Positions 43,992-54,525 are shown, numbered from the stretch's first letter. The stretch: 64,000 nt of DNA from Salinicola halophilus (GCF_003206155.1 NZ_PZJV01000001.1:1222572-1286571); one strand, 5' to 3'. Numbers and translations: made by a program. Notes: generated by a model from the sequence alone, not told the origin.

Positions 43992-45518
43992 ATGGATACC
44001 CTTTCCGGCCTGATGGGCGGCTTCGCCGCCCTCGCCAACCCCGAAACCCTGCTCTACATGATCGGGGGCTTTCTCATCGGCACCTTCTTCGGCGCCGTGC
44101 CGGGGCTTACTTCGGTACTCGCGATCGCGCTGCTGCTGCCGCTGACCTACAGCCTCGACGTCACCACGGCGCTGGTCGCCTGCGCCAGTATCTTCATGGC
44201 CGGCATGTGCAGCGGCAGCATCACCGCCACCACGATCAACATTCCCGGCGCCCCTTCATCGATGATGACGGCGCTGGAGGGCTATCCGATGCAGCAGCGC
44301 GGCGAAGGCGCCAAGGCGCTGGGTCACGCGGCACTCGGCTCGATGATCGGTGGCTCGGTGGGGGCGCTGCTGCTGATGGTGGTGGCACCGCTGGCGGCGG
44401 ACGTCGCCCTGCTCATCCGCACCCCGGGCAAGTTCTCGCTGATCGCCTTCGCCCTGATCGTGATCATCATTTCCCAGCGCGGCTCGGTCACCAAGGGCAT
44501 GATCGCTACGCTCCTGGGCGTGATGATCGCCACCATCGGTATCGATGTGGTCCAGCCGCTGGCGCGCTTCACCTTCGGCACCAGCACGCTGGTCCAGGGC
44601 ATCGACATGATGCCGCTGATCATCGGCACCTTCGCCATCAGCGAGCTTCTGATCCAGGCGGACAGCCGCAGCACGCGCACCGTCGACCCGGGCATGATCA
44701 AGGCCGCCCCGGTGCGCCGCCGCGACTTCGTCCCGCCGCTCGCCGAGATCCGCGAAATCGGGTTCGTGCGCTACCTGAAAAGCGCGGTGATCGGTTACGC
44801 GGTGGGTATCCTGCCGGGCGCCGGCGGCTCGATGGCCGCCTTCGTCTCCTACGCCGAGTCGATGCGTTCGTCGAAACATCCCGAGCGCTACGGCAAGGGC
44901 AATCCGGAGGGCATCGCCGCCGCCGAGTGTGCCAACAACTCGATGTGCGGGGGCGCCTTCGTTCCCATGCTGACCTTCGGCATTCCGGGCGACCCGACCA
45001 CCGCCATCGTCCTCGGCGTCCTGGTCATCAATGGGCTCCAGCCCGGGCCGCAGTTCATGACGCAGCAGCTCGATCTGATCGCGCCGATGTTCGCCTCGCT
45101 GTTCGTCAGCGCCCTGATACTGATTCCGCTGACGCTCTACCTGCTCGGCCCCTACTTTCTCAAGATCGTGTCGATCCGCCGCGACGTGCTCTACTCGAGC
45201 ATCGCGATCGTCGCCCTGGTGGGCAGCTACGTGGCGACCTACTCGACTTTCCAGATGGCGCTGGCGCTGGTCTTCGGCGTGCTCGCCTACTTTCTGCGCC
45301 GCCAGAAGTATCCCATCGTCTGCCTGCTGCTGGGCTTCGTGCTCGGCCCGAGCCTGGAGGAGTACTGTCGCCGCTCGCTCTCGATCAACGACGGCAACCC
45401 GCTGATCTTCTTGACCAGTCCCGACAGTCTCTTCTTCATCGCGCTGACGCTGGTGTTCTTCTACTTCATGGTGATCCGCAAGCCCAAGGATCACGGCCTC
45501 GGGCCTACCCCTGCATAA
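43992..45518 (+). CDS. tctA: Tripartite tricarboxylate transporter large subunit TctA
   Basis: 508-residue inner-membrane protein with about eleven to twelve hydrophobic segments. Conserved motifs: FGAVPGLTSVLAIALLLPLT (about 31-50), ATTINIPGAPSSMMTALEGY, GILPGAGGSMAAFVSYAE and FGIPGDPTTAIVLG. It is the main transport subunit for a carboxylate, driven by an ion gradient. The ATG at 43992 starts two bases after the tctB stop. The operon ends about 25 bp later at a long hairpin. Confidence 0.96.
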   Translation: MDTLSGLMGGFAALANPETLLYMIGGFLIGTFFGAVPGLTSVLAIALLLPLTYSLDVTTALVACASIFMAGMCSGSITATTINIPGAPSSMMTALEGYPMQQRGEGAKALGHAALGSMIGGSVGALLLMVVAPLAADVALLIRTPGKFSLIAFALIVIIISQRGSVTKGMIATLLGVMIATIGIDVVQPLARFTFGTSTLVQGIDMMPLIIGTFAISELLIQADSRSTRTVDPGMIKAAPVRRRDFVPPLAEIREIGFVRYLKSAVIGYAVGILPGAGGSMAAFVSYAESMRSSKHPERYGKGNPEGIAAAECANNSMCGGAFVPMLTFGIPGDPTTAIVLGVLVINGLQPGPQFMTQQLDLIAPMFASLFVSALILIPLTLYLLGPYFLKIVSIRRDVLYSSIAIVALVGSYVATYSTFQMALALVFGVLAYFLRRQKYPIVCLLLGFVLGPSLEEYCRRSLSINDGNPLIFLTSPDSLFFIALTLVFFYFMVIRKPKDHGLGPTPA

Positions 45519-45543
45519 CCCCGCTCATCGTTGGGTGACGTCC

Positions 45544-45597
45544 CGAACGCCGACACCCCCTGGCCGCATCGCGGTCGGGGGGTGTCGTGAGCGTTCG
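45544..45597. terminator. Long hairpin between tctA and the porin gene, candidate bidirectional terminator
   Basis: Two-part stem: CGAACGC (45544-45550) with GCGTTCG (45591-45597), and GACACCCCC (45552-45560) with GGGGGTGTC (45578-45586). It lies between two converging genes, 25 bp after tctA and 19 bp after the porin stop. There is no T run, so its strength as a terminator is uncertain. Confidence 0.6.
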
Positions 45598-45601
45598 GCA
45601 A
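45591..45601 (+). repeat. GCGTTCGGCAA intergenic repeat, copy 2
   Basis: The 11-mer is the 3' arm of the hairpin at 45544-45597 and matches copies at 8803 and 54550. Confidence 0.45.
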
Positions 45602-45615
45602 TTCAGGCGGTTCGG

Positions 45616-46947
45616 CTAGAAGAAGACCTGTAGCGTCGTCCCCGCCACCCAGGCGTCGTCGACGTCGTCCACCGCGGAAGGATCGACGACGTACTGCAGG
45701 TTGGGGCGCACGGTGAGATAGGGCGTCAGGTTGACGCTGTAGTAGAACTCCGCATCGTACTCGTGGCCCTGATTCGGCAGCGGCGTCAGCGAACCGGCGG
45801 GCGTGGCGTTGTAGTAGTCGACATAGTCGTTAACGTCGTCATTGACGTGCAGATAGGCAAGGCCAACACCGAGATCGTCCTGCGGGCGGGCGTCGAACGG
45901 GCCTTCGTACATCGCGCCGACGGCGAAGTAACGATCGATTCCTGCCGTATCGCCGTGGTTGACATTGCCCATGCTGAACAGTGTCAGGCCGCGTTCGGCA
46001 TCGCCGCCACGCCGTGTCACCTGCTGCTCCACCACGTAGAAGAGGCCGCTGCTGGTGTCGTTGGTGCTGTCGGCGTCGCGGGGGCCGTAGGCGCGATTCT
46101 CGACGTTGTTGTAGTAGTAGCCGAGCTTGTAGGCGCCCGGCAGGCCGTTCAGCTTGGGCGTGAAGCCGAGCTCCATCGGATAGAGTGTGCCTTCGCTACC
46201 GCTGGTGCGCAGGTCGAAGCCATCGTTCTCCAGATTGCTGTCGTTGATGTCGAAGGCGCCGACCTGGGCGTACCAGTCGGGCGCGAAATCGGCACGAACC
46301 ACCGCCGCCCACTGCGAGATCGGCCAGTTGTAGATGTTGTTGCCCCAGTTGCCGGGCTGATTGCTGCCGAGCGCGAGGTTCTGGAAGTGGTTGTCGAAGA
46401 CCGCGAAGTCGTCGCCGAAGGGAATGCGGCCGAGCTTGACCGCCAGACGTTCATCGAAAAACCGCTGCTGGTACCAGAGTTGGGTGATGCGTGTCACCGG
46501 ACCGCGGCCCTGCACTTCCTGCACGTTGGAGCCGCCGACGATGGCATCGGGGTCGCTCATGCGATCATTGGTCGTGTGTCCGTTGCGATTGGTCAGCGTG
46601 ACCTGGAAGACCGCATCCGGAATGTCGGCGAGGCGGTCGAGATCGAACTGCGCGCCGGCGGTGAACTGATCGGCGTACTTGGTGACATGGCTGTCGTGAT
46701 AGCCGCCGTCGAGTAGCGTCGCCGACTCGCCGACGTAGTTGAAGTCGAAATCGATACCCGCGTCGTGGAGTGCCGGCCGCGTGCCGTTCCAGTTACCGAA
46801 AAGATATTTGCCATCGGCGGAGAACGGCTCCTCGGCATGAGCGCTACCGGTAACCGCAACGACGCCCAGCATCAGCCACGGCGCGACCCGACGTTTCGGC
46901 CATTCCCGGCCACTCTCGTTCCCGCATCCCTGCCCCACATTACGCAT
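45616..46947 (-). CDS. oprB: OprB-family carbohydrate porin
   Basis: 443-residue outer-membrane porin of the OprB type. A signal peptide with a long basic N-region ends near GSAHA (about residue 38). Family text: YLFGNWNGTRPALHDAGIDF, then LWYQQRFFDERLAVKLGRI and FGDDFAVFDNHFQNLALG. The C-terminus ends in TLQVFF, with phenylalanine last as in beta-barrel proteins. It allows diffusion of sugars and related solutes. AGGAAG precedes the ATG. It is convergent with the TctCBA operon and not next to sugar genes; the polyol operon lies 29 kb away. Confidence 0.93.
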   Translation of the reverse strand: MRNVGQGCGNESGREWPKRRVAPWLMLGVVAVTGSAHAEEPFSADGKYLFGNWNGTRPALHDAGIDFDFNYVGESATLLDGGYHDSHVTKYADQFTAGAQFDLDRLADIPDAVFQVTLTNRNGHTTNDRMSDPDAIVGGSNVQEVQGRGPVTRITQLWYQQRFFDERLAVKLGRIPFGDDFAVFDNHFQNLALGSNQPGNWGNNIYNWPISQWAAVVRADFAPDWYAQVGAFDINDSNLENDGFDLRTSGSEGTLYPMELGFTPKLNGLPGAYKLGYYYNNVENRAYGPRDADSTNDTSSGLFYVVEQQVTRRGGDAERGLTLFSMGNVNHGDTAGIDRYFAVGAMYEGPFDARPQDDLGVGLAYLHVNDDVNDYVDYYNATPAGSLTPLPNQGHEYDAEFYYSVNLTPYLTVRPNLQYVVDPSAVDDVDDAWVAGTTLQVFF

Positions 46948-47180
46948 ATGACTTCCTGTCTAAACTTTAATTAGCCTGTTATCGGTCAGAGGAATGATAA
47001 AGACCGGGTCGCGCGGTGTGAAACGTAAAACCGCCTGAATCGGCATTTATTAGACGAAAGATTGAGTCGAGTAGCGGACGATCGTGCAAGCGTCACCCAG
47101 GTCGCTTTCGGTGGGGTCAGGGACATTGCCGACACCGCCAGCGGGCGCCAGACTCGGCGAACGCCACAGAGGATCGCGCC

Positions 47181-47360
47181 ATGCCCCACACCGTGGATCT
47201 ATTCATCTATCCCGGCTGCCAGCTGCTCGATGCCAGCGGCCCCTGGCAGGTCTTTGCCACGGCCGATCGCGAGGGCAAGCCAGCACGCTACGGGCTGCCG
47301 CCCAGCGTCTATCGCGCCCGCTTCGGTCACGGCGACGTGGCGCATGGGGACGTCTCGTGA
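47181..47360 (+). pseudogene. Truncated DJ-1/PfpI (GlxA-type) gene fragment
   Basis: A 59-residue frame starting MPHTVDLFIYPGCQLLDASG, then PWQVFATADREGKPARYG, which matches the beginning of the glutamine-amidotransferase-like domain of GlxA/AraC-type regulators. After about residue 28 the similarity fades and a TGA stops it, so the rest of the domain and the AraC part are missing. GAGGA lies six bases before the ATG. The stop overlaps the GTG start of the MFS gene (GTGA), so it may now act as a translated leader for that gene. It could also be a real small protein. Confidence 0.55.
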
Positions 47361-48577
47361 CAGCGAAGTCCAGGACCTCGCTTCCTCCCACGGTCTGGGG
47401 GCTGGCGCTGTGTCAGGCGCTGCTGACCACCGGTAGCGTGCTGCTGATCGCGGTGAGCCCACTGGTCGGCGCCTGGCTTGCGCCGTCACCCATTCTCTCC
47501 ACCCTGCCCGTCGCGACACAGCTGGCCGGTTTGACCGCCGCGACACTACCTGCCGGCTATTTGACGGCGAGATGGGGGCGCAAGCGAGCCTTCGTCATCG
47601 GCAATCTAATCGGTCTGGCGGGGGTGGGCCTGTGCGGACTGGCCCTGCTCGAGGCGTCTTTCATCGGCTTCGTCATCGGCACGCTGGGGATCGGGGCGAG
47701 CATCGCTACCGGCATGCTCTATCGCTTCGCGGCGGTGGACGTGGTGGGGCCGGAGCAGCGCGATAGCGCGCTGAGCTGGGTCATGGCCGGCGGCGTCATC
47801 GCCGCCTTCGCCGGCCCCTGGCTGGCTCGCCACCTTCGCGATCTGTTCGCCACCGAGTTTCTGGGCGCTTTCGCCGGTCTCGCAGCGCTTTACGGACTGG
47901 CGCTTTTGATTCTGCTGCGTCTACGGCTGCCGGGCAGTGTTACCCGCGGCCTGACCGCTACCCAACCTTCACGCCCGCCGGGCGCGGTTCGGCGCCGGCC
48001 GGCACTGGTCGCCGCCGTGCTCTGCGCCGCGCTGGGTTACAGCGTCATGAACCTGGCAATGACGGCGACGCCGCTGGCGATGACGGCGGCACGCCACGAC
48101 TTCGGACACGTCGCCGATGTCATTCAGTGGCACATGCTGGCGATGTTCGCGCCCTCCTTCGTCACCGGACGCTTGATTCGACGCCTCGGTCATCCGCGGA
48201 TGATCGCCGCAGGCGCGCTCTGCCTGCTGATGAGCCTGGGTTGTTCGCTGCTCGCGCCGGCACTCGTCGGGTTTATCGCCGGGCTCGTTCTGCTGGGGCT
48301 GGGTTGGAACTTCACGTTTCTGGCGGCGAGCGCCTGGCTGACGACGCTGCACGGCGCCATCGAGGCGCCGCGACTGCAGGCGATCAATGACTTCAGCGTC
48401 TTCTCGCTGGCCGCGATTGCGGCGCTGATGGCCGGGCCGCTCCAGTCGTGGCTGGGCTGGCAGGTCGTCAACCTGCTGCTGGCACTGCCGGTACTCGTGC
48501 TGCTCGCGCTGGCCCTTCGCCACGCCCGATCGTCGCCCACCCAGGCACCATCGGCCAAGGCGTCTCGTCTCCGCTAG
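47357..48577 (+). CDS. MFS transporter
   Basis: 406-residue major facilitator with about twelve hydrophobic segments. The typical loop 2-3 motif appears as GYLTARWGRKRAFVIGN (about 62-78), with a related loop RLIRRLGHPRM in the second half. The longest frame starts upstream in the leader, but GTG at 47357, overlapping the stop of the preceding short frame (GTGA), gives a proper N-terminus (MTAKSRTSLPPTVWGLALCQ). No GGAGG is visible before the GTG, fitting coupled translation. The substrate is unknown. It converges on the sodium:solute symporter gene, nine bases apart. Confidence 0.86.
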   Translation: MTAKSRTSLPPTVWGLALCQALLTTGSVLLIAVSPLVGAWLAPSPILSTLPVATQLAGLTAATLPAGYLTARWGRKRAFVIGNLIGLAGVGLCGLALLEASFIGFVIGTLGIGASIATGMLYRFAAVDVVGPEQRDSALSWVMAGGVIAAFAGPWLARHLRDLFATEFLGAFAGLAALYGLALLILLRLRLPGSVTRGLTATQPSRPPGAVRRRPALVAAVLCAALGYSVMNLAMTATPLAMTAARHDFGHVADVIQWHMLAMFAPSFVTGRLIRRLGHPRMIAAGALCLLMSLGCSLLAPALVGFIAGLVLLGLGWNFTFLAASAWLTTLHGAIEAPRLQAINDFSVFSLAAIAALMAGPLQSWLGWQVVNLLLALPVLVLLALALRHARSSPTQAPSAKASRLR

Positions 48578-48585
48578 CCCGGCGC

Positions 48586-50049
48586 CTAGCGTCCCGCTGC
48601 GGCCAGGAACTCGCGGGTACGCGTCTCGGGCGCTCTCGTGACGAGGCTCGCGGCGACGTACAGCACCAGCGCCACCGGTAGCGCCCAGATGCCCGGCGGC
48701 AGGCCCAGCGGCTTGATGCCGGTCGCGTAGAGCGCGATCACCGCTGCACCGCCGCCAATGATGCTCGCCAGCGCGCCGACGGCCGTTCCCCGACGCCAGT
48801 AGAACGCCCCGATGATCGGCGGGACGACCACGACGAGCCCGGTGGAGGCGGCAACGGAGAGCACCGCGATCAGGTCGAGCTGGAGTTCGGCGAACATCAG
48901 CGCGAGCAGGGCGATCACCGGCAGCACCCACTTGCCCACCCGGAGCTGGCGCGCCTCGCTCGCCGTCGGCGAGAGGTTGGCGTAGACGTCCCGCGAGACC
49001 ATCGAGGAGAGCGTGAGCATGATCGAGTCGATGGTCGAGACGGCGGCGGCGAGGATACCCACCATCACGATCACGCCGAGTATCGGCGGCACATGCTCGG
49101 AGGCCAGCAGCGTGGGCGTCGCCAGATCCGACTGCACAAGCCCCGGAAACGCCACCAGCGCCGAGAACCCCCACAGCACCGACACCAGGGTGTAGACGAA
49201 GCCGAAGACCAGAAAGCCGATCAGCATCTGGCGCATCGATCTGAGCGAGGCCGGCATGAACAGCCGTTGGCTGACCTGCGGGTTGGAGAGGCTGAAGAAG
49301 AACCAGGGAAGAGTGAGGCCGAGAAAGGTGGTCAGGCTGAAAAGTCCCGAGCCGGGCACGGTCAGCGCCTCCGGGTGCTCGGTGGCCAGCGTATCGAAGA
49401 GCGCAGCGAACCCGCCGAGCGACTCCACCACCAGCAGCGCGACCAGCGTGGACGCCACGATCATGAACAGCGCCTGCAGCGAATCGGTCCACATCACCGA
49501 GCGAATCCCGGCAATGAACGAAAACAGGATCGCCAGGATCGCGGCGACCACCACCCCCGTGGTGAACGTGATCGCCCCGCCGCTCATCCCGGCGAGCAGG
49601 TAGCCGACGCCGGCCAGCTGCACCGCGGCATACGGGATCAAGAATAGACAGCTCGCCAGCGCGGTGGCGATGGCGACCCGGCGATCGGCATAGCGGTGGC
49701 CCAGCATCTCGCTGGGCGTGACATAGCCGAACCGCTTGCCCACGGCCCAGAATTTGGGGCCGAAGATCGCCACCAACGAGACGCCGGCGAAATAGACGAT
49801 CTCGAAACCGAACGCGCCGACGCCACCGGCGTAGGTCAACCCGGCCAGGCCGACCATCATGAAGGCACTATAGGTGGTGGCGCTGTAGCTCAGCGCGGAG
49901 ACGAAGCCGTTCATCTGGCGGTTGCCGAGGAAGAATCCCGACATGTCCACCCGCGCGCCGTTGGTGCTGTCCGAGCGCGACAGAAAAGCGATGGCGAGGC
50001 CGAGCAGGAGATAGACACCGACCGCCGCCCAGATGAGACTCAGCGACAT
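48586..50049 (-). CDS. Sodium:solute symporter family protein
   Basis: 487-residue SSS-family carrier with about thirteen hydrophobic segments. Features: MSGFFLGNRQMNGFVSALSY at about 36-55, YSATTYSAFMMVGLAGLTYA, RFGYVTPSEMLGHRYADRRV and DSIMLTLSSMVSRDVY, which are marks of the family (sodium site region). It starts three bases after the small membrane protein at 50053 on the same strand, its probable partner subunit. The substrate cannot be read; relatives carry pantothenate, proline or organic acids. Confidence 0.9.
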   Translation of the reverse strand: MSLSLIWAAVGVYLLLGLAIAFLSRSDSTNGARVDMSGFFLGNRQMNGFVSALSYSATTYSAFMMVGLAGLTYAGGVGAFGFEIVYFAGVSLVAIFGPKFWAVGKRFGYVTPSEMLGHRYADRRVAIATALASCLFLIPYAAVQLAGVGYLLAGMSGGAITFTTGVVVAAILAILFSFIAGIRSVMWTDSLQALFMIVASTLVALLVVESLGGFAALFDTLATEHPEALTVPGSGLFSLTTFLGLTLPWFFFSLSNPQVSQRLFMPASLRSMRQMLIGFLVFGFVYTLVSVLWGFSALVAFPGLVQSDLATPTLLASEHVPPILGVIVMVGILAAAVSTIDSIMLTLSSMVSRDVYANLSPTASEARQLRVGKWVLPVIALLALMFAELQLDLIAVLSVAASTGLVVVVPPIIGAFYWRRGTAVGALASIIGGGAAVIALYATGIKPLGLPPGIWALPVALVLYVAASLVTRAPETRTREFLAAAGR

Positions 50050-50052
50050 CGG

Positions 50053-50241
50053 TCACTCCTCGAATCGGTCGTCGAAATCGGCAGTCATCAGCACGTTGAG
50101 GGCGATGATCGCCACCCCGGCCACCCCCCAGAAGAGGAAGCTGCCGTACCAGTGGGCAATGCCCGTCAGGGGTCCATAGGGGACGACGTAGCAGAGTCCT
50201 ACCACCGCCCAGACGGCCCATTGGTAATGGCGTGCGTTCAT
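50053..50241 (-). CDS. Small membrane partner of the SSS symporter (DUF3311-like)
   Basis: 62-residue protein with two hydrophobic segments (WAVWAVVGLCYVVPY and FLFWGVAGVAIIALNVLM) and an acidic C-terminus (TADFDDRFEE). GAGGAA lies upstream of the ATG. Its gene ends three bases before the symporter gene. Small subunits of this kind (DUF3311 or DUF997 type) commonly accompany SSS-family symporters. It is not a separate transporter by itself. Confidence 0.85.
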   Translation of the reverse strand: MNARHYQWAVWAVVGLCYVVPYGPLTGIAHWYGSFLFWGVAGVAIIALNVLMTADFDDRFEE

Positions 50242-50345
50242 CGACGTTCCTCTCGTGCTCCAAAGATCGGGATGTCGGCGAGAAGCTCACGCCGCCGCAA
50301 GAGAGTGCCGGGCCGAGAAGGAAATGTCACCTGCAGGAGTGGGAT

Positions 50346-50367
50346 TGGCGTGCCGTTCGACACGCCA
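50346..50367 (-). terminator. Weak hairpin after the MarR gene
   Basis: TGGCGTG / CACGCCA, 7-bp stem with an 8-base loop, about 40 bp downstream of the marR stop. It lacks a T run, so it is only a possible terminator. Confidence 0.3.
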
Positions 50368-50404
50368 GCTTCGCAACGATGGGAGAATCGTCGCGTGATC
50401 GGCG

Positions 50405-50971
50405 TTAGTAGCGACTCACATCATCGAGGTGCGCGATGCGCGGCGCGGGCTTTCCCTCATACGTCTCGTCGTCGGCCTCCGTCATCTTCTCGAGCAGATG
50501 GATCAGCGCGACGCGCTCGGCAACGTTAAGCCCTTTCATCGTCATCGCCGTGACCCGCTGGGCGCGCGGCACCATCTTCTGGAGCAGCGCACGCCCCGCC
50601 GCGGTCAACCCGACGATCACCTTGCGCTGATCGCAGGGATCGGAGGTCGTCTCGATCCAGCCGCGGGTCTGCATGCGTTTGATGACGCCGCGAATCGTCG
50701 CCGGGTCGATCGAGGTTGCCTTGACCAGTTCGGTGAGAGAGCTTGCGCCGCGCTCCTCCAAGGCACTCAACGCGACGAACTGGATCGGCGTGAGCTGCGA
50801 GTCCGAGCTCTGCTGCTGGAAAAGCGCCGTATGACGCTGGTAGGCCCGACGCAGCAGATGCCCGACCTGATCGGTGAAGGGAACACCGTCACTGAACGCG
50901 ACATCCTCGAGTCGCCCGTAGAACGAGCTCGGATCGACGGAACGCTCGGCGACTGGATATCGATAAGACAT
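50405..50971 (-). CDS. MarR-family transcriptional regulator
   Basis: 188-residue MarR-type winged-helix dimer. HTH region: LTPIQFVALSALEERGASSL, then LVKATSIDPATIRGVIKRMQ, wing TTSDPCDQRKVIVGLTAAGR. The first about 30 residues and the last about 20 extend beyond the usual domain. The ATG at 50971 follows GGAG at ten bases. It is divergent from the xdhC-like gene with 370 bp between, and upstream of the SSS symporter genes on the same strand, so it may control one or both. A perfect inverted repeat CAACCGG-AAAA-CCGGTTG is in the divergent region. Confidence 0.88.
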   Translation of the reverse strand: MSYRYPVAERSVDPSSFYGRLEDVAFSDGVPFTDQVGHLLRRAYQRHTALFQQQSSDSQLTPIQFVALSALEERGASSLTELVKATSIDPATIRGVIKRMQTRGWIETTSDPCDQRKVIVGLTAAGRALLQKMVPRAQRVTAMTMKGLNVAERVALIHLLEKMTEADDETYEGKPAPRIAHLDDVSRY

Positions 50972-51341
50972 TGCGTGAAAGCTCCGTTTGGGTAACGCGC
51001 GACGGCGATGACGAAAGCTCGTGACCTACCTCAGGCGACACCGTATCAAGCGGTATTTCGCACCGCCCCTTCAGTATGCGACAACCGGAAAACCGGTTGA
51101 ATGCCGATCAGGTCGCGACACCACAGCCGGCCACTCTCACGCTAATCTCGCCGATGTATTACTGAGCATAGAGCGTTTGCGGGAGAGGAGCTGTCAGCCA
51201 AACTCACGACGCCACCCGATTTTTTGTAAGAGATCGGCGACATCTCCCGAATTATACTCAGGCAATCGAACGTTGTTAGATGCCCGACGTTAAAAACCAG
51301 CCTTTCGGCTTACGATCTTTTCACTCAAGGAACGAGTCTTC
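50972..51341. other. Divergent region between marR and xdhC-like genes
   Basis: 370 bp without a gene. It holds one perfect palindrome at 51082-51099 (separate entry) and an AT-rich patch near 51215-51300 ahead of the xdhC-like gene. No convincing promoter hexamers with correct spacing were found. Confidence 0.5.
51082..51099. promoter_or_regulatory. Perfect inverted repeat, candidate MarR operator
   Basis: CAACCGG and CCGGTTG around AAAA, 111 bp upstream of the MarR start in its divergent promoter region. MarR proteins bind palindromes of this length; assignment is inferred from position. Confidence 0.45.
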
Positions 51342-52313
51342 ATGCAGCATCTGGATCTACAGGTTCTCGACGCCGCACTGGCGTGGGCCAACGACGGCGA
51401 GACCGTCTGGCTGTGCAGCGTTCTCGCCACCTTCGGCTCCTCGCCTCGCGAACCCGGCTCGATGCTCGTCGCCAAGGCCGATGGCACTTGCGTCGGCTCG
51501 CTGTCGGGCGGCTGCATCGAGGAAGATTTTCTCGAACGAGTCGCCAAGGGGCACTTCACGCAGGCGTTCGACGTCATCCGCTACGGCGACGGCGCCGACG
51601 AATCGCCGCAGGTATCGCTACCCTGCGGCGGTATTCTCGATGTACTGGTCGAACGTCTCGAACCCAGCGCCGAGACGCTGACCCACCTGGAAGTGCTCCA
51701 TGCCACGCTGCTCGGTCAGCGCTCACTGCTGCGTCACATCGACCTGGAGCGCCAGCGCAAACGCTTCGTCGAGGCCGGCGAAAACGGCCCCCGGGTCGAG
51801 CGCGACGGCGACATCGTCAAACTGCGGGTCGGCCCCGCCCTGCGCCTGATCATCGCCGGCATCTCGCCGGTATCGCACTTCTGCGCCGAGTTCGCCCGCG
51901 CGCTCGGCTTCGAGGTGATCGTCTGCGACCCACGTGATGACATGCGACGCGACTTCCACGTCGAAGGGGTCGAAGTCCAGTCCGCGCTGCCGTCGCTGTT
52001 CATCGCCTCCGGCGCCTGTCACGCGGCGACCGCCGTCGTGGCACTGACCCACGATCCGCGCATCGACGATCTGGCGGTGATCGAAGCCGTGCGCACGCCG
52101 GCCTTCTACGTCGGTGTGATGGGTTCCAAGCGGACCTCCGCCAAGCGTGCCGAACGTCTGGCACGCTCGGGTGGCCTGGAGGCGGCGGCCATCGAACGCA
52201 TTCACATGCCGATCGGGCTGGACCTGGACAGCAAGACGCCGGCGGAGATCGCACTGGCCGTGGTTGCCGACGTGCTTCGCGTACGCCGGGGCAAGTCGCG
52301 CCATGCTCTCTGA
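51342..52313 (+). CDS. XdhC-family molybdenum cofactor insertion protein
   Basis: 323-residue XdhC/CoxI-type protein, which binds molybdenum cofactor, helps its sulfuration and insertion into xanthine-dehydrogenase-family enzymes. N-terminal domain: LATFGSSPREPGSMLVAKAD and GSLSGGCIEEDF, with the conserved cysteine. The C-terminal Rossmann part has LIIAGISPVSHFCAEFARAL and VIVCDPRD, then VGVMGSKRTSAKRAERL. AAGGAACG precedes the ATG. It overlaps the MocA-like gene by 11 bases. No molybdenum hydroxylase genes are present within the window. Confidence 0.92.
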   Translation: MQHLDLQVLDAALAWANDGETVWLCSVLATFGSSPREPGSMLVAKADGTCVGSLSGGCIEEDFLERVAKGHFTQAFDVIRYGDGADESPQVSLPCGGILDVLVERLEPSAETLTHLEVLHATLLGQRSLLRHIDLERQRKRFVEAGENGPRVERDGDIVKLRVGPALRLIIAGISPVSHFCAEFARALGFEVIVCDPRDDMRRDFHVEGVEVQSALPSLFIASGACHAATAVVALTHDPRIDDLAVIEAVRTPAFYVGVMGSKRTSAKRAERLARSGGLEAAAIERIHMPIGLDLDSKTPAEIALAVVADVLRVRRGKSRHAL

Positions 52314-52908
52314 CGTTTCGCATGACGCCATCGCGCTGGTGATGGCCGCCGGCCGCGGGGAGCGCTTCGGCGCCGACAAGCGTCGCCATCGCCTGGGGGA
52401 CGGGCGCACGCTGCTCGAGACGACGCTGGCCGCCATCGCGCCGGCCTATCGCAAGATCTACGTACTGGTACGCCCGGGGGAGACGCTGGCGTCGCTCGAG
52501 ATCGAACACATCGTCAACGACAAGGCGCCGGTCGAATGCCTCGAAGCGCCGAGTGCGGCGCGGGGGCTGGGGGGCACGCTGGGCGATGCCTTTCGACACC
52601 TGTGCGAGCGCGACGAGCCGGCGATCGCCGCGTCGGTCGTGCTCGCCGACATGCCGTGGCTGGAGGCCAACCTGTGCCGACGGCTGAACGCGGCGGCCCG
52701 TTCCGAACGGATCGTCATGCCGCATCACGGCAGCGGCGGCGGGCATCCGGTACTGTTCGGCCGCGGGTTCTGGGCAGAACTGGCAACGCTCACCGAGGGT
52801 GAAGGCGCCCGCGAGATCGTGACGCGTCATCGCGCAGCGTGTCACTGGGTGCCGGTCGACACGCCGAGCATTCGGCGCGACGTCGACCGGCCGGAAGATC
52901 TCGGCTGA
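52303..52908 (+). CDS. MocA-like molybdenum cofactor nucleotidyltransferase
   Basis: 201-residue NTP-transferase of the MobA/MocA group. The nucleotide loop ALVMAAGRGERFGADKRRHR is at about 11-30, and the metal aspartate motif VVLADMPWLEANLC is in the middle. MocA adds CMP to molybdopterin, giving the cytosine dinucleotide form used by xanthine dehydrogenase-family enzymes. The ATG at 52303 overlaps the end of the XdhC gene, and the longer frame is unsupported. The pair gives a maturation module lacking its enzyme in this window. Confidence 0.85.
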   Translation: MLSDVSHDAIALVMAAGRGERFGADKRRHRLGDGRTLLETTLAAIAPAYRKIYVLVRPGETLASLEIEHIVNDKAPVECLEAPSAARGLGGTLGDAFRHLCERDEPAIAASVVLADMPWLEANLCRRLNAAARSERIVMPHHGSGGGHPVLFGRGFWAELATLTEGEGAREIVTRHRAACHWVPVDTPSIRRDVDRPEDLG

Positions 52909-52968
52909 AACGCCTCGCGGTCGGTGAGCGCAGGCGTCGAGACCGGCAATGAGGGGCGAGCGACTCAC

Positions 52969-54510
<1,542 letters not shown>

Positions 54511-54525
54511 CCCCAGGGTGCGCCC

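Noticed and set aside
44207..45538. 443-codon frame inside tctA
   Set aside because: Shadow frame of tctA; Arg/His-rich composition and no family marks.
47969..49492. 507-codon minus-strand frame across the MFS and SSS genes
   Set aside because: Spans the convergent ends of two good genes and shows no family features.
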